DNA of 64,000 bases, from contig NZ_AP019860.1 of assembly GCF_009002475.1 (NCBI RefSeq), positions 1,550,001 through 1,614,000 of the forward strand, written 5' to 3'. Position numbers and translations under genes: made by a program. Source of the stretch: Candidatus Uabimicrobium amorphum. GTDB taxonomy: Bacteria > Planctomycetota > Uabimicrobiia > Uabimicrobiales > Uabimicrobiaceae. A model generated the notes under the pieces. The model saw nothing but the letters and a program-made list of their open reading frames with translations, was not told the origin of the DNA and did not search any database. How positions within the stretch are numbered: the stretch's first letter is position 1; every line of letters starts with the position of its first letter. Below, piece by piece: positions 1-7,728 of the stretch.

Positions 1-1
1 T

Positions 2-172
2 TTGAGAAAAAGTCTCGAAAACAAAATGACTGCCAGTCGCAAGTCAAGATTTAAACGCTTAACCGCTGAAGTTAGAAATCTACGCAGAGCAAAAAATACG
101 CGTCTTGCCAAGAAAAATGCGAAAAATAAAGTCGCAGAAGCACAACAAAAAAAACTTCAGCAACAGAAGTAA
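2..172 (+). CDS. C-terminal end of an unidentified basic protein (partial)
   Basis: The reading frame is open from base 2 to a TAA at 170-172 and gives about 56 residues that are extremely rich in Lys, Arg and Gln and end in LQQQK. The composition suggests a charged helical tail, perhaps RNA-binding or ribosome-associated, but no family can be named. An internal ATG at 26 could start a 48-residue protein, but I see no clear ribosome binding site before it. I therefore read this as the end of a gene that begins before the window. A strong palindromic terminator follows at once. Confidence 0.5.
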   Translation: MRKSLENKMTASRKSRFKRLTAEVRNLRRAKNTRLAKKNAKNKVAEAQQKKLQQQK

Positions 173-180
173 TTACTACA

Positions 181-208
181 TAAAAGATCTGCCATGGCAG
201 ATCTTTTA
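181..208. terminator. bidirectional palindromic terminator
   Basis: This is a perfect 28-base palindrome: TAAAAGATCTGCC and its reverse complement around a central AT. It carries A/T runs on both sides and lies between the stop of the plus-strand partial gene (172) and the stop of the convergent minus-strand gene (206). It can end transcription from both directions. Confidence 0.8.
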
Positions 209-760
209 TACCAATAAAATGCGCGACAATTCCACATCTACCCCTATATCAGGGTACTGCCTTTTGCACATCTTCTTAAAAATTCGCAAAATACTGCGTG
301 TTGTGTCATTGTTTCCACATTGTAAATACACATAACCATTTTTGCGATAGCGTTTACATAATGTATCAATCATTTCAGCCATCGCATTAAATTTTTTGAG
401 ATGCCGCCCACGGTCTTTCGGATTCACATAGATATCAAACATCCCGATCATACTACGTGCCGGATGTTTTTGAAACGAAATCATACAGTACACATGCTTT
501 CCGTCATCGTCTTTTTTTATACCGACAATCGAATCATAACGCAAGCGATTGAGAATCGTTACCAGCAAAAATTTGGGAATAAAACGGCGTAAGATTTGAA
601 TAAACTTATTAAACTGTGATGTTGAATTTTCGGCGATCGAGTCTATTCGGGTAAATATGTAATCGAGGACGAGTTGAAAATCGCGCTCATAACGTTTTGA
701 GTAACGTGACTTTTTTCGCAGATCGGATAAAAAAAATAATTCGTATTTATTGTCATCCAT
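206..760 (-). CDS. hypothetical protein, possible GNAT-like acyltransferase fold
   Basis: This encodes 184 residues when started at the ATG at 760, which has AAGAGA upstream. The frame stays open further upstream, but that extra sequence crosses the hairpin at 814-858. The C-terminal half (about residues 75-184) has the order of a GNAT fold: a strand, IYVNPKDRGRHL resembling the acetyl-CoA pyrophosphate loop, a helix, and YVYLQCGNNDTTRSILRIFKK resembling the late strand plus 'N..s...y' helix. That likeness is weak and no catalytic assignment is possible. There is no signal peptide. The N-terminal 60 residues are basic and helical. Confidence 0.5.
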   Translation of the reverse strand: MDDNKYELFFLSDLRKKSRYSKRYERDFQLVLDYIFTRIDSIAENSTSQFNKFIQILRRFIPKFLLVTILNRLRYDSIVGIKKDDDGKHVYCMISFQKHPARSMIGMFDIYVNPKDRGRHLKKFNAMAEMIDTLCKRYRKNGYVYLQCGNNDTTRSILRIFKKMCKRQYPDIGVDVELSRILLV

Positions 761-813
761 GGAGTGTCTCTTACTTTGAAAGAATTGCGGTGTTGGGTAA
801 GGGGAACTTTGGA

Positions 814-858
814 ACATGTTCTGTGGAATATTTGAAGAAAGTTTTCCACAGAACATGT
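814..858. repeat. 15-bp perfect inverted repeat (hairpin)
   Basis: ACATGTTCTGTGGAA at 814-828 is the exact reverse complement of 844-858, with a 15-base loop. It lies 16 bases beyond the stop of the M28 peptidase gene. It may act as that gene's terminator on the minus strand, though the T-run that usually follows is missing. A small mobile palindrome is the alternative. Confidence 0.6.
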
Positions 859-874
859 CTGCTAAAAGTTATAA

Positions 875-2158
875 CTATTTGCTAGCTATGATATTTCTGA
901 CGGTCTGTGCTACGGAGTCAGTGATTTTCTGCATGTATGTATAGTCGATATTTGCCACTTCATCACATCCGCGGTGGTAACAAGGGTTGGAGTCTCCGCC
1001 GAAAAAGTTTTGCGAGATAACAATAGCAGGTTTATTGTATCTCCAAAAAGAGGCGTGGTCACTACGGTTGGTGCATGCAGGAACCATTGCCAACTTAACC
1101 TTTGAAGCAATAACTGTTTTGATAACTGTATCGGATAAATTCGCCGAAGTATTTTCGTTACAATCGATTACGTGGAAACCTCCATCGTTGTCGCGATCGT
1201 ATCCCATCATTTCTAATTGAATAAGCCCAATCATGTTGTTAAGCTCACCAGAACTGTTTAAGTCTCTAGCATACGCTTGAGAGCCCACTAGTCCGATTTC
1301 TTCCTGATCAAAACATACAACGCGCAATGTATAATCCAAAGGAATATCTTTTAATGCATTGGCAATTGCGAGTATACCAATGATTCCTGTACCATCGTCG
1401 TCAGCACCTGCAGTACTTACTGTATCATAGTGCGCGGAGATAATAAGAAATTTATCGGCATTTTTACCTTTTTTCTCTGCCACAAGGTTTGTTCCTTGGT
1501 ACCAGCTTTGTGTATATGAATGTTCACGTACTTCAAAGCCGATCTTTTGGAATTCTCTTGTTAGGTAAGCACGAGCACGCATTCTTCCTGTTGAAGAGCG
1601 TCTTTCTTCTATGCGAAATGTACTACCACCGATTGTTACGGGGACGGCTCCAGAAAGCTCTTCCAATTTTTGTTTGAGGAAATTGCGATCAATATTGACA
1701 TTGTGTGTGGACAAATGAAACAAGTCTCCAGGATTTGGTCCTGTGGCTCGTGTAATGTTTTTCAAGACAACAGCACCTTCATTTTCCGACATTGGAATGT
1801 GCTTCATGTACAGTTCTGGCTTTTCAGGATAGTGACTATGTCCTGTTGGGGGGATAGGAAGTTGTACAACGATAATGTTGTCTAAACGCGCCACTTCACC
1901 TTCTAGCTTAGGCTGCATGTGCGAAAAAGATTCAACGAAGAACAATGTTTCGTTTTCTTTTATATCCACAGTGGTTGCTCTCATTGCATCTTCCACTGCG
2001 TTTTTTGTGGCGATAACTTGATAGTTTTCATTTGACATCATCGCCAAGTAGTTATCAACACTCCCTTTTTGGATAACTGAAATGTGCACTTTTGTCGACT
2101 CTGCCACAACAAAAGTAGCGCATAACAAAGTTATTAACAAAATAGTATATTTTTGCAT
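875..2158 (-). CDS. secreted M28-family zinc aminopeptidase
   Basis: This is a 427-residue exported metallopeptidase. A signal peptide covers residues 1-19 (MQKYTILLITLLCATFVVA). About 190 residues without a recognised domain follow, then the M28 catalytic domain. Expected zinc and catalytic residues are visible: AHYDTV (H243, D245), GADDDG (D253-255), DQEE (E286/E287), EMMGYD (D321) and the final zinc ligand in PCYHRGCDE (H405). Family members remove N-terminal amino acids from peptides, here probably in the periplasm or outside the cell. GGAGGTTAGAGT before the ATG at 2158 is a good ribosome binding site. The gene diverges from the symporter gene, fitting uptake of released amino acids, but the link is an inference. 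Confidence 0.9.
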   Translation of the reverse strand: MQKYTILLITLLCATFVVAESTKVHISVIQKGSVDNYLAMMSNENYQVIATKNAVEDAMRATTVDIKENETLFFVESFSHMQPKLEGEVARLDNIIVVQLPIPPTGHSHYPEKPELYMKHIPMSENEGAVVLKNITRATGPNPGDLFHLSTHNVNIDRNFLKQKLEELSGAVPVTIGGSTFRIEERRSSTGRMRARAYLTREFQKIGFEVREHSYTQSWYQGTNLVAEKKGKNADKFLIISAHYDTVSTAGADDDGTGIIGILAIANALKDIPLDYTLRVVCFDQEEIGLVGSQAYARDLNSSGELNNMIGLIQLEMMGYDRDNDGGFHVIDCNENTSANLSDTVIKTVIASKVKLAMVPACTNRSDHASFWRYNKPAIVISQNFFGGDSNPCYHRGCDEVANIDYTYMQKITDSVAQTVRNIIASK

Positions 2159-2204
2159 ATACTCTAACCTCCATATAAGATAAAGTATTATTCATTTATT
2201 GTGA

Positions 2205-2230
2205 ATGACAAGTGGTTATCCATTTGTCAT
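2205..2230. promoter_or_regulatory. operator-like palindrome in a divergent promoter region
   Basis: ATGACAAGTGG and CCATTTGTCAT form an 11-bp inverted repeat with one mismatch around TTAT. The palindrome sits in the roughly 240-base gap between the divergent M28 peptidase and symporter genes. On the minus strand its TTGTCA half could serve as a -35 box for TAATAC 15 bases downstream, so a bound protein would block the peptidase promoter. No regulator gene is adjacent. Confidence 0.4.
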
Positions 2231-2352
2231 CAGCAATACTATTAAGTTACCAGAAAATACATCTTTTTACAAGATTATTAGAGGGGATCAGGGATAGGTT
2301 TTTGCATAATGTCACAAAAAAGAACGACTTGTGCTAGCTAAAATTGTAATAC

Positions 2353-2382
2353 GATCCCGAACCCGATCCCGTTCCCGATCCC
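2353..2382. repeat. five tandem GNNCCC hexamers
   Basis: GATCCC, GAACCC, GATCCC, GTTCCC and GATCCC follow one another without gaps, ending 18 bases before the symporter start codon and just upstream of its GAGGAG site. The array is far more GC-rich than its surroundings. It may be a phase-variable simple repeat or a binding-site array. Confidence 0.7.
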
Positions 2383-2400
2383 AAAAATTGAGGAGAGTTT

Positions 2401-3804
2401 ATGTCTAGGGAAACGACGATTGTAATTACTCTAGTAGTGTATAAAATAATTTTAGTTGCCATCGGTATATTGACAAGTCGCAAAACAAATGACACCGATG
2501 ACTTTTATTTGGGTGGACGGACCTTAGGTCCTGTCGTTTCTGCGATTAGCGCCTCGGCAAGTTCTTCATCTGCCTGGACTTTACTTGGTGTGAGTGGAGC
2601 TGCTTATGCCTGGGGAATCTCGGCGATATGGTTATTCCCCGCTTGTGTGGGAGGTTTTATTCTCAATTGGTATGTTGTGGCTCCGCGATTGCAAACTCTA
2701 AGTCATGAAACAAATTCCTTAACTCTTACGGAGGTGATTGCACGAGATACTCCGCCGAAGTATTCGATCGCGGTAGTGGCATCCATTATTATTGCTTTTT
2801 CCTTGTTGTTTTACATATCGTCGCAGTTTCAGGCAGCAGGAAAAACATTTTCTGCCACATTTGACATCTCTTACGACAAAAGCGTTGTGATTGGTGGAGC
2901 GATTATTATATTTTACACGCTCATGGGGGGATTTTGGGCTGTGAGTATTACTGACACTCTTCAAGGTCTACTTATGGCCGCCGCCGCTATTATTTTACCT
3001 ATTGCGGCACTTGTAGAGGTTGGTGGATTTTCCACTTTAGTGCAACAGCTTCCCCAAGTGGACATCGATGGCTATATGAGTTTGACACGCAATATGCTAC
3101 CTTCCGCGGCTGTTGGATTCGTATTGGGCCTTCTGGGGATAGGGCTTGGTTATCCGGGACAACCTCATGTCGTAAATCGTTTTATGGCACTCAAGGATCA
3201 AAAAGCCCTCATCCATGCGCGGAGAATTGCAATTCTATGGGCCGTTTGCGTGTATAGTGGAATGATATTGTTAGGATTGTGTGGAAGGGTGTTATTTGAT
3301 ACAATACCCGATAAGGAAAAAATATTTTTTGTGGCCACCAATAATTTATTTTCCCCGGTAATTGCTGGAGTTATGACTGCCTGCATTTTATCGGCAATTA
3401 TGTCGACAGCAGACAGTCAACTCCTCGTTGCTGCCTCATCTCTTACACATGACTTACGCTTGCATCGCGAAAAAACAAGCGTGAAACAATCCCTAACCCA
3501 AGCACGTGTGGTTGTATTTTTGCTTAGCATTGCCGCTATTTTTCTTGCGATCTTTGGCACAAAAGAAATTTTTGATCGCGTCTTATTTGCATGGACAGCT
3601 ATGGGAGCAGCGTTTGGCCCTATTTTAATTGTGCGGTTATTGTGCGGACCAATTACTCCTCGTGCGACGCTTATTGCCATGTTACTGGGTTTTACATTAA
3701 GTGTTGTAGGATACAGTATTCCCGCAACAAAAGGAACATACATCGATAGAATTTTACCTTTTGTCTTGGCAACAGTTATTGCATACCGTGGTACAAAAAA
3801 ATAG
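2401..3804 (+). CDS. sodium:solute symporter (SSS family, PutP-like)
   Basis: This is a 467-residue polytopic inner-membrane transporter. Family features are visible: the N-terminal 'DDFYLGGR' loop, a small-residue-rich helix with SASASSSSAWTLLG, the GGFWAVSITDTLQG segment of helix 5, and about 12-13 hydrophobic segments. Members couple sodium entry to uptake of proline, other amino acids, pantothenate or sugars. The substrate cannot be read here, though PutP-like proline transporters are the closest in feel. The start is ATG 2401 with GAGGAG eight bases upstream. Its stop (3802-3804) directly abuts the stop of the convergent gene at 3805. Confidence 0.88.
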   Translation: MSRETTIVITLVVYKIILVAIGILTSRKTNDTDDFYLGGRTLGPVVSAISASASSSSAWTLLGVSGAAYAWGISAIWLFPACVGGFILNWYVVAPRLQTLSHETNSLTLTEVIARDTPPKYSIAVVASIIIAFSLLFYISSQFQAAGKTFSATFDISYDKSVVIGGAIIIFYTLMGGFWAVSITDTLQGLLMAAAAIILPIAALVEVGGFSTLVQQLPQVDIDGYMSLTRNMLPSAAVGFVLGLLGIGLGYPGQPHVVNRFMALKDQKALIHARRIAILWAVCVYSGMILLGLCGRVLFDTIPDKEKIFFVATNNLFSPVIAGVMTACILSAIMSTADSQLLVAASSLTHDLRLHREKTSVKQSLTQARVVVFLLSIAAIFLAIFGTKEIFDRVLFAWTAMGAAFGPILIVRLLCGPITPRATLIAMLLGFTLSVVGYSIPATKGTYIDRILPFVLATVIAYRGTKK

Positions 3805-4794
3805 TTATTCGTTTTCGATAATTTCGTTGATGTCAATGTGTAAATCGTTGGCATCAGCACATGCTTTTACCGCATGTAAACGATACTTTTTGATGGATGC
3901 AATTGTCATAGGAATAACAAATGATGCCTTCTCTCCGGGAGAGAGACTAGCGATTTTCTTGTCCTGATACATTGGGACAGGCTTACCAAACACCGACTCA
4001 TAATGCGCGACCAACTTTAGATCCGATATTGATTTACGCAAATGATTGTGGAAAATGATTTCCACTTTTTTGCTATCAAGATACTTCTTTGCACGAAAAC
4101 CTTTGCATTTTTGTATTTTGTAGTAGCGAACATAAGAAACTTGCTTCAATGCTTCGGTGCTGCTATGCCCTATGGAATAACCGGTTTCGTCATCAACCCA
4201 GTCAGACCTTATTTGCTGCATGCTCTCTTGCTCCCCGTAGTTTTCGGGGCACTCCCCTATCACTTCCAAAACTTTATTTAAATCTTTTTCTAAATACCCG
4301 TGGACCATCACCACTCTGTTTTCGAGGTCAGAAAGATCGCGTTTTTTTGTGGAGTGAATATATAAATCTCCCACGTAGTAATCGGCTCCCTTATACAGCA
4401 TGTCGTCTTCGAGAACGTATTCACTTGGTTTTTTCATGGTAAGAGGTTTGGTTTTGACTAATTTGCCAATAACGATAATGCGATGGCGCTGTGGTTTGGG
4501 TTTTTCTTTTACTTCCACTTGTTGTTCGTCATTTTCCTCGCGATTCGCTCCCTTGTTTTTTTCGTCTGACTTGTTGTTGTCTACTTGTTCGTCTTTTTTC
4601 TCGCGATCTTCACCCTTATTGTTTTCATGCGCTTCTAAATTTTTGTTATTTTTTTCTTCGTCAACATCGTCGCCTTTCTCGACACTGTTTGCATCGATTT
4701 TTTTTGCAACGTCTTCTTTTGGATTTTGTTGTGGTTGTTCTTGGCTGTAAATTGTAATATTCAAAGTTAGTAGAATTAAAATAAATAATCTCAT
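3805..4794 (-). CDS. secreted protein of unknown family with acidic/lysine-rich linker
   Basis: This encodes 329 residues from ATG 4794, which follows GGGAGTG. The longer open frame upstream has no site and no signal peptide, so I reject it. Residues 1-18 (MRLFILILLTLNITIYSQ) are a signal peptide. Residues 19-105 form a low-complexity Glu/Lys/Asp/Asn/Gln linker with the near-repeated units NNKGEDREKKDEQ and NKGANREENDEQ. The rest is a compact domain of mixed strands starting HRIIVIGKLVK and containing VVMVHGYLE. It is probably periplasmic or surface-exposed, and I do not recognise the domain. Confidence 0.7.
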   Translation of the reverse strand: MRLFILILLTLNITIYSQEQPQQNPKEDVAKKIDANSVEKGDDVDEEKNNKNLEAHENNKGEDREKKDEQVDNNKSDEKNKGANREENDEQQVEVKEKPKPQRHRIIVIGKLVKTKPLTMKKPSEYVLEDDMLYKGADYYVGDLYIHSTKKRDLSDLENRVVMVHGYLEKDLNKVLEVIGECPENYGEQESMQQIRSDWVDDETGYSIGHSSTEALKQVSYVRYYKIQKCKGFRAKKYLDSKKVEIIFHNHLRKSISDLKLVAHYESVFGKPVPMYQDKKIASLSPGEKASFVIPMTIASIKKYRLHAVKACADANDLHIDINEIIENE

Positions 4795-4960
4795 ATTCAC
4801 TCCCAACACTTTAGCGTAATAATTGTAGAGAAAAAGATAATACAGTAGATTCTTATATCTCTGTGTTTTGTTTACCGAACAGTCTATCACTATTTTGAGT
4901 TGCGAAATAATTTTTTTCCAGAAATTTATCACAGAAAAAAAATTTATAAAGGAAACTACT

Positions 4961-5701
4961 ATGAAGCAGTTATTCTTAATATTGGGTGTTGTCATATCTT
5001 TAAATGCCGATGTATCAACACAACAAAGACAAATACTACAACCGCACTTAGGTATTATAGAAAATGCCATTCCTATTTTAGAAAAAGAACTAGGCGCAAG
5101 CAAAGAAAAATATCAGGAACTTTTACTTAATAAACGCGCAATAACCAAAAAGTTAAATGCCGAAAGTTCCATCATCCAACAAGGGGTACTAAAAACCAAG
5201 TTGCTTTACTACGAAAAACAGCTCGCGTCCACAAAACAAAAAATCGCTGAAAAACAGAATGACTTAGCAACATATTATGGCGTTTTATCCGCTTTTGCGA
5301 AGTCAGTTTCGTCGCCAAAAATTTCATTCGCACAAACTAGAATTTCCCACTTAGAAAAACGTTTATCACAAATGATGGCCAAACAAAAAAAAATACAGAC
5401 GCGCCAAGAAGATGCACAGCAAAAAAAAACATTAATTCCGGCAAAACGAACAAAGGCAAGCGCTACCTTAAAAGAGCTTCAGGCGAAATTAAAAGTATTA
5501 GAATACAAAAAAAGCTGGAGTAACTTAGGAGAACGCACCAAGGTAATCAGTCAAATTTCTTACCAAAAAGGTATTTTGGCAAAGTGTACCGCGGAAGAGT
5601 TGGTATTCGAAAAGATCATTGAAGATTGTATTAAAGAGCAGCAGTCTCTGTTAATTGGTAGAACAGAACTAGACGTTGCTCTTGAAGAACTTCGGAAATA
5701 A
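4961..5701 (+). CDS. exported coiled-coil protein of unknown function
   Basis: This encodes 246 residues from ATG 4961, with AAAGGA before it. Residues 1-18 are a signal peptide (MKQLFLILGVVISLNADV). Nearly all of the remainder is Lys/Gln/Glu/Leu-rich helix with heptad character, typical of a long coiled coil. It contains no Cys pair and no recognisable enzyme motif. The SIR2-TPR gene starts 13 bases after its stop, so the two are probably cotranscribed. A periplasmic structural or tethering role is possible, but no family can be named. Confidence 0.65.
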   Translation: MKQLFLILGVVISLNADVSTQQRQILQPHLGIIENAIPILEKELGASKEKYQELLLNKRAITKKLNAESSIIQQGVLKTKLLYYEKQLASTKQKIAEKQNDLATYYGVLSAFAKSVSSPKISFAQTRISHLEKRLSQMMAKQKKIQTRQEDAQQKKTLIPAKRTKASATLKELQAKLKVLEYKKSWSNLGERTKVISQISYQKGILAKCTAEELVFEKIIEDCIKEQQSLLIGRTELDVALEELRK

Positions 5702-5714
5702 ATGAGGAGAGTAA

Positions 5715-7643
5715 ATGGATATTTTTAAACAAAAGAAAGCTGTGTTATTTTGCGGGGCAGGCATTAGTTTAGAACCCCCCGCCGGTCTTCCCGATTGGCA
5801 TATGCTTCGCGACTACACTCTATCTTCTATCGCCAATACCGATAGTTTTTTACAAAATTACACACACGATCTAACACAGATCGACATGATTGGTGAAAAC
5901 GACAAGAAAGGTCTGACACCAGAATATGTTGCCTCCATTATTCTAAAATATTGTGAGGGATATTTTGAAAGCTTTCAGGCTTTAGAGCAAGGGGAGCCAA
6001 ACATAAATCACCTTTATTTAGCCAAACTCGCAGAAAAAGGCTATTTAAAATACATCGTCACCACCAATTTTGACGTTTTTATCGAAACAGCGTTGCAAAA
6101 AAGCAGCATACCGCACAAAGTGTATTCCAGTGACGAACATTTTGCCAACTTTGATTCTAAAGATACAACAAATGTACACCTGCTAAAACTTCATGGCTGC
6201 ATTCGAACACCACAGACAATTACCGCCACGGTAGAACAAGAAAGTCAGGGGCTGTCCAGTGTAAAAAAGCGTGTTCTACAACAACTTCTTCGTGAATACT
6301 ATTTTGCTTTTTGGGGATATAGCGGCGCCGATTTAAAAATCAATCTCGATTATTTGGCAATGGAAAGTTCTGTCAAAGATGCCCAAGGCTTTGTGTGGAA
6401 TTTTTTGCAAAAAGACGACCACAAAGAAACGATAAACCCTCATGTACAGAAACTCGTAAAGCTCTATGACAAAAAAGGTCAAATCACTCACGGAAAATTT
6501 CCCCAAGTATTTACGGAGATTCTAGGCGAGCAGTTGCCGCATCACACTTACAGTGAGGAACAGCAACATAGACTGATCGAACATAAAAATGAACAACTGC
6601 ATGTCGCTTTAGATCAGTGGGCCCAAAAACATGTTGATATTCCGAGTGCCTTTAGCATCATCGGTCGTTTGTTACGCCACAGTGGGCAAATTGAAAAAGC
6701 CTTTGCTTGTTATCTCAAAATGACAGAAATTATCGATGAAAAAGACAATTATGCGTTTGTTGCCAATGCTTACAATGAAATGGGCTACCTACAAAAAGTA
6801 CGAAGCTATTATGACGAGGCACTTGATTTTTTTTGCAAAGCGCAACAAATTGCCGCAAAAAATAAAGATTTGCGTTTAGAAGCAGAGTATCTAAACAGCA
6901 TAGGCGGAATCTATCGCGTACGGCGCAATTACACACAAGCATTGGGTTATTACCAAAAAGCGGTGGACATCGCTCAATCGATCTCTGACCAAAAGGGACT
7001 CGCTTTTTATTTAAATAAACTAGGTGGCTTATACAAAAGCATGGGAAGAAGATCACAAGCACTGGATTATTTGAAACAAGCAAAAGAACTATGTGTCACC
7101 ATAGGTGACGAACAAGGTTTGGCCATTAACTTAGACAATATCGGAAAGATTTACCGTGACGAAAAAGATTACGACACAGCACTGGAATATTTTTTAGAGG
7201 CCGAACGCATCACACGTCTTTTGGGAGATAAACAAGGAATTGCTGTACGTCTAAGTAGCCTGGGAGGGATTTATAAACGCAATTCACAAACACGTCACAA
7301 AGCTTTGGATTGTTATTTACAAGCGATGGAAATTGCGCAAGACCTGGGAGATCGGCGAGGTAGCCTTCTTCACAGTCAGAATGCCGCCAGTGTTTATTTG
7401 CGATTAAAACAATATAACAAAGCCGTTGAGCATTACAAACTGGCGGTAGAAATTGCCGAAGACCTGAAGGATACCAAAAACACCGCGCAACTGAACCGAG
7501 CGTTAGGCAATATTTTCCATTTTGATTTACAGCGTAATTCTGCGGCACGTGACTGCTACACGAAGAGCCTAGAAAGCTATCAAACGTTGGGGTGGCAACG
7601 CGAAATCAATGAAATTCGACGCTTTCTACGGAAACTTACATAG
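5715..7643 (+). CDS. SIR2-domain protein with C-terminal TPR repeats
   Basis: This is a 642-residue cytoplasmic protein. The SIR2-like NAD-binding domain covers about residues 1-270: GAGIS at 14-18, TTNFD with N118 and D120, KLHG with the putative catalytic His160, and FWGYSGADL at 199-207. There is no zinc-finger Cys quartet, so this is the SIR2_2/ThsA-like type rather than a classical deacetylase. Residues about 320-640 hold at least seven TPR units (YNEMGYLQKVRSYYDEALDF and relatives). Proteins of this build often deplete NAD+ in antiviral defence with the repeats as sensor. A metabolic or signalling role is the alternative. The start follows GAGGAG, and the gene is 13 bases behind the coiled-coil gene. 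Confidence 0.85.
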   Translation: MDIFKQKKAVLFCGAGISLEPPAGLPDWHMLRDYTLSSIANTDSFLQNYTHDLTQIDMIGENDKKGLTPEYVASIILKYCEGYFESFQALEQGEPNINHLYLAKLAEKGYLKYIVTTNFDVFIETALQKSSIPHKVYSSDEHFANFDSKDTTNVHLLKLHGCIRTPQTITATVEQESQGLSSVKKRVLQQLLREYYFAFWGYSGADLKINLDYLAMESSVKDAQGFVWNFLQKDDHKETINPHVQKLVKLYDKKGQITHGKFPQVFTEILGEQLPHHTYSEEQQHRLIEHKNEQLHVALDQWAQKHVDIPSAFSIIGRLLRHSGQIEKAFACYLKMTEIIDEKDNYAFVANAYNEMGYLQKVRSYYDEALDFFCKAQQIAAKNKDLRLEAEYLNSIGGIYRVRRNYTQALGYYQKAVDIAQSISDQKGLAFYLNKLGGLYKSMGRRSQALDYLKQAKELCVTIGDEQGLAINLDNIGKIYRDEKDYDTALEYFLEAERITRLLGDKQGIAVRLSSLGGIYKRNSQTRHKALDCYLQAMEIAQDLGDRRGSLLHSQNAASVYLRLKQYNKAVEHYKLAVEIAEDLKDTKNTAQLNRALGNIFHFDLQRNSAARDCYTKSLESYQTLGWQREINEIRRFLRKLT

Positions 7644-7728
7644 ACCTTACGCGCGTTATTGCGCAGAGTAAAAATATCTGCTATTATGGTAGAAACGGTA
7701 AACGCTTTTGAATTTTATGGGAGAAGCG

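Noticed and set aside
4400..4757. Plus-strand Ser/Phe/Cys-rich frames
   Set aside because: They are antisense to the Lys/Glu/Asp-rich linker of the secreted protein at 3805-4794 and have no start site.
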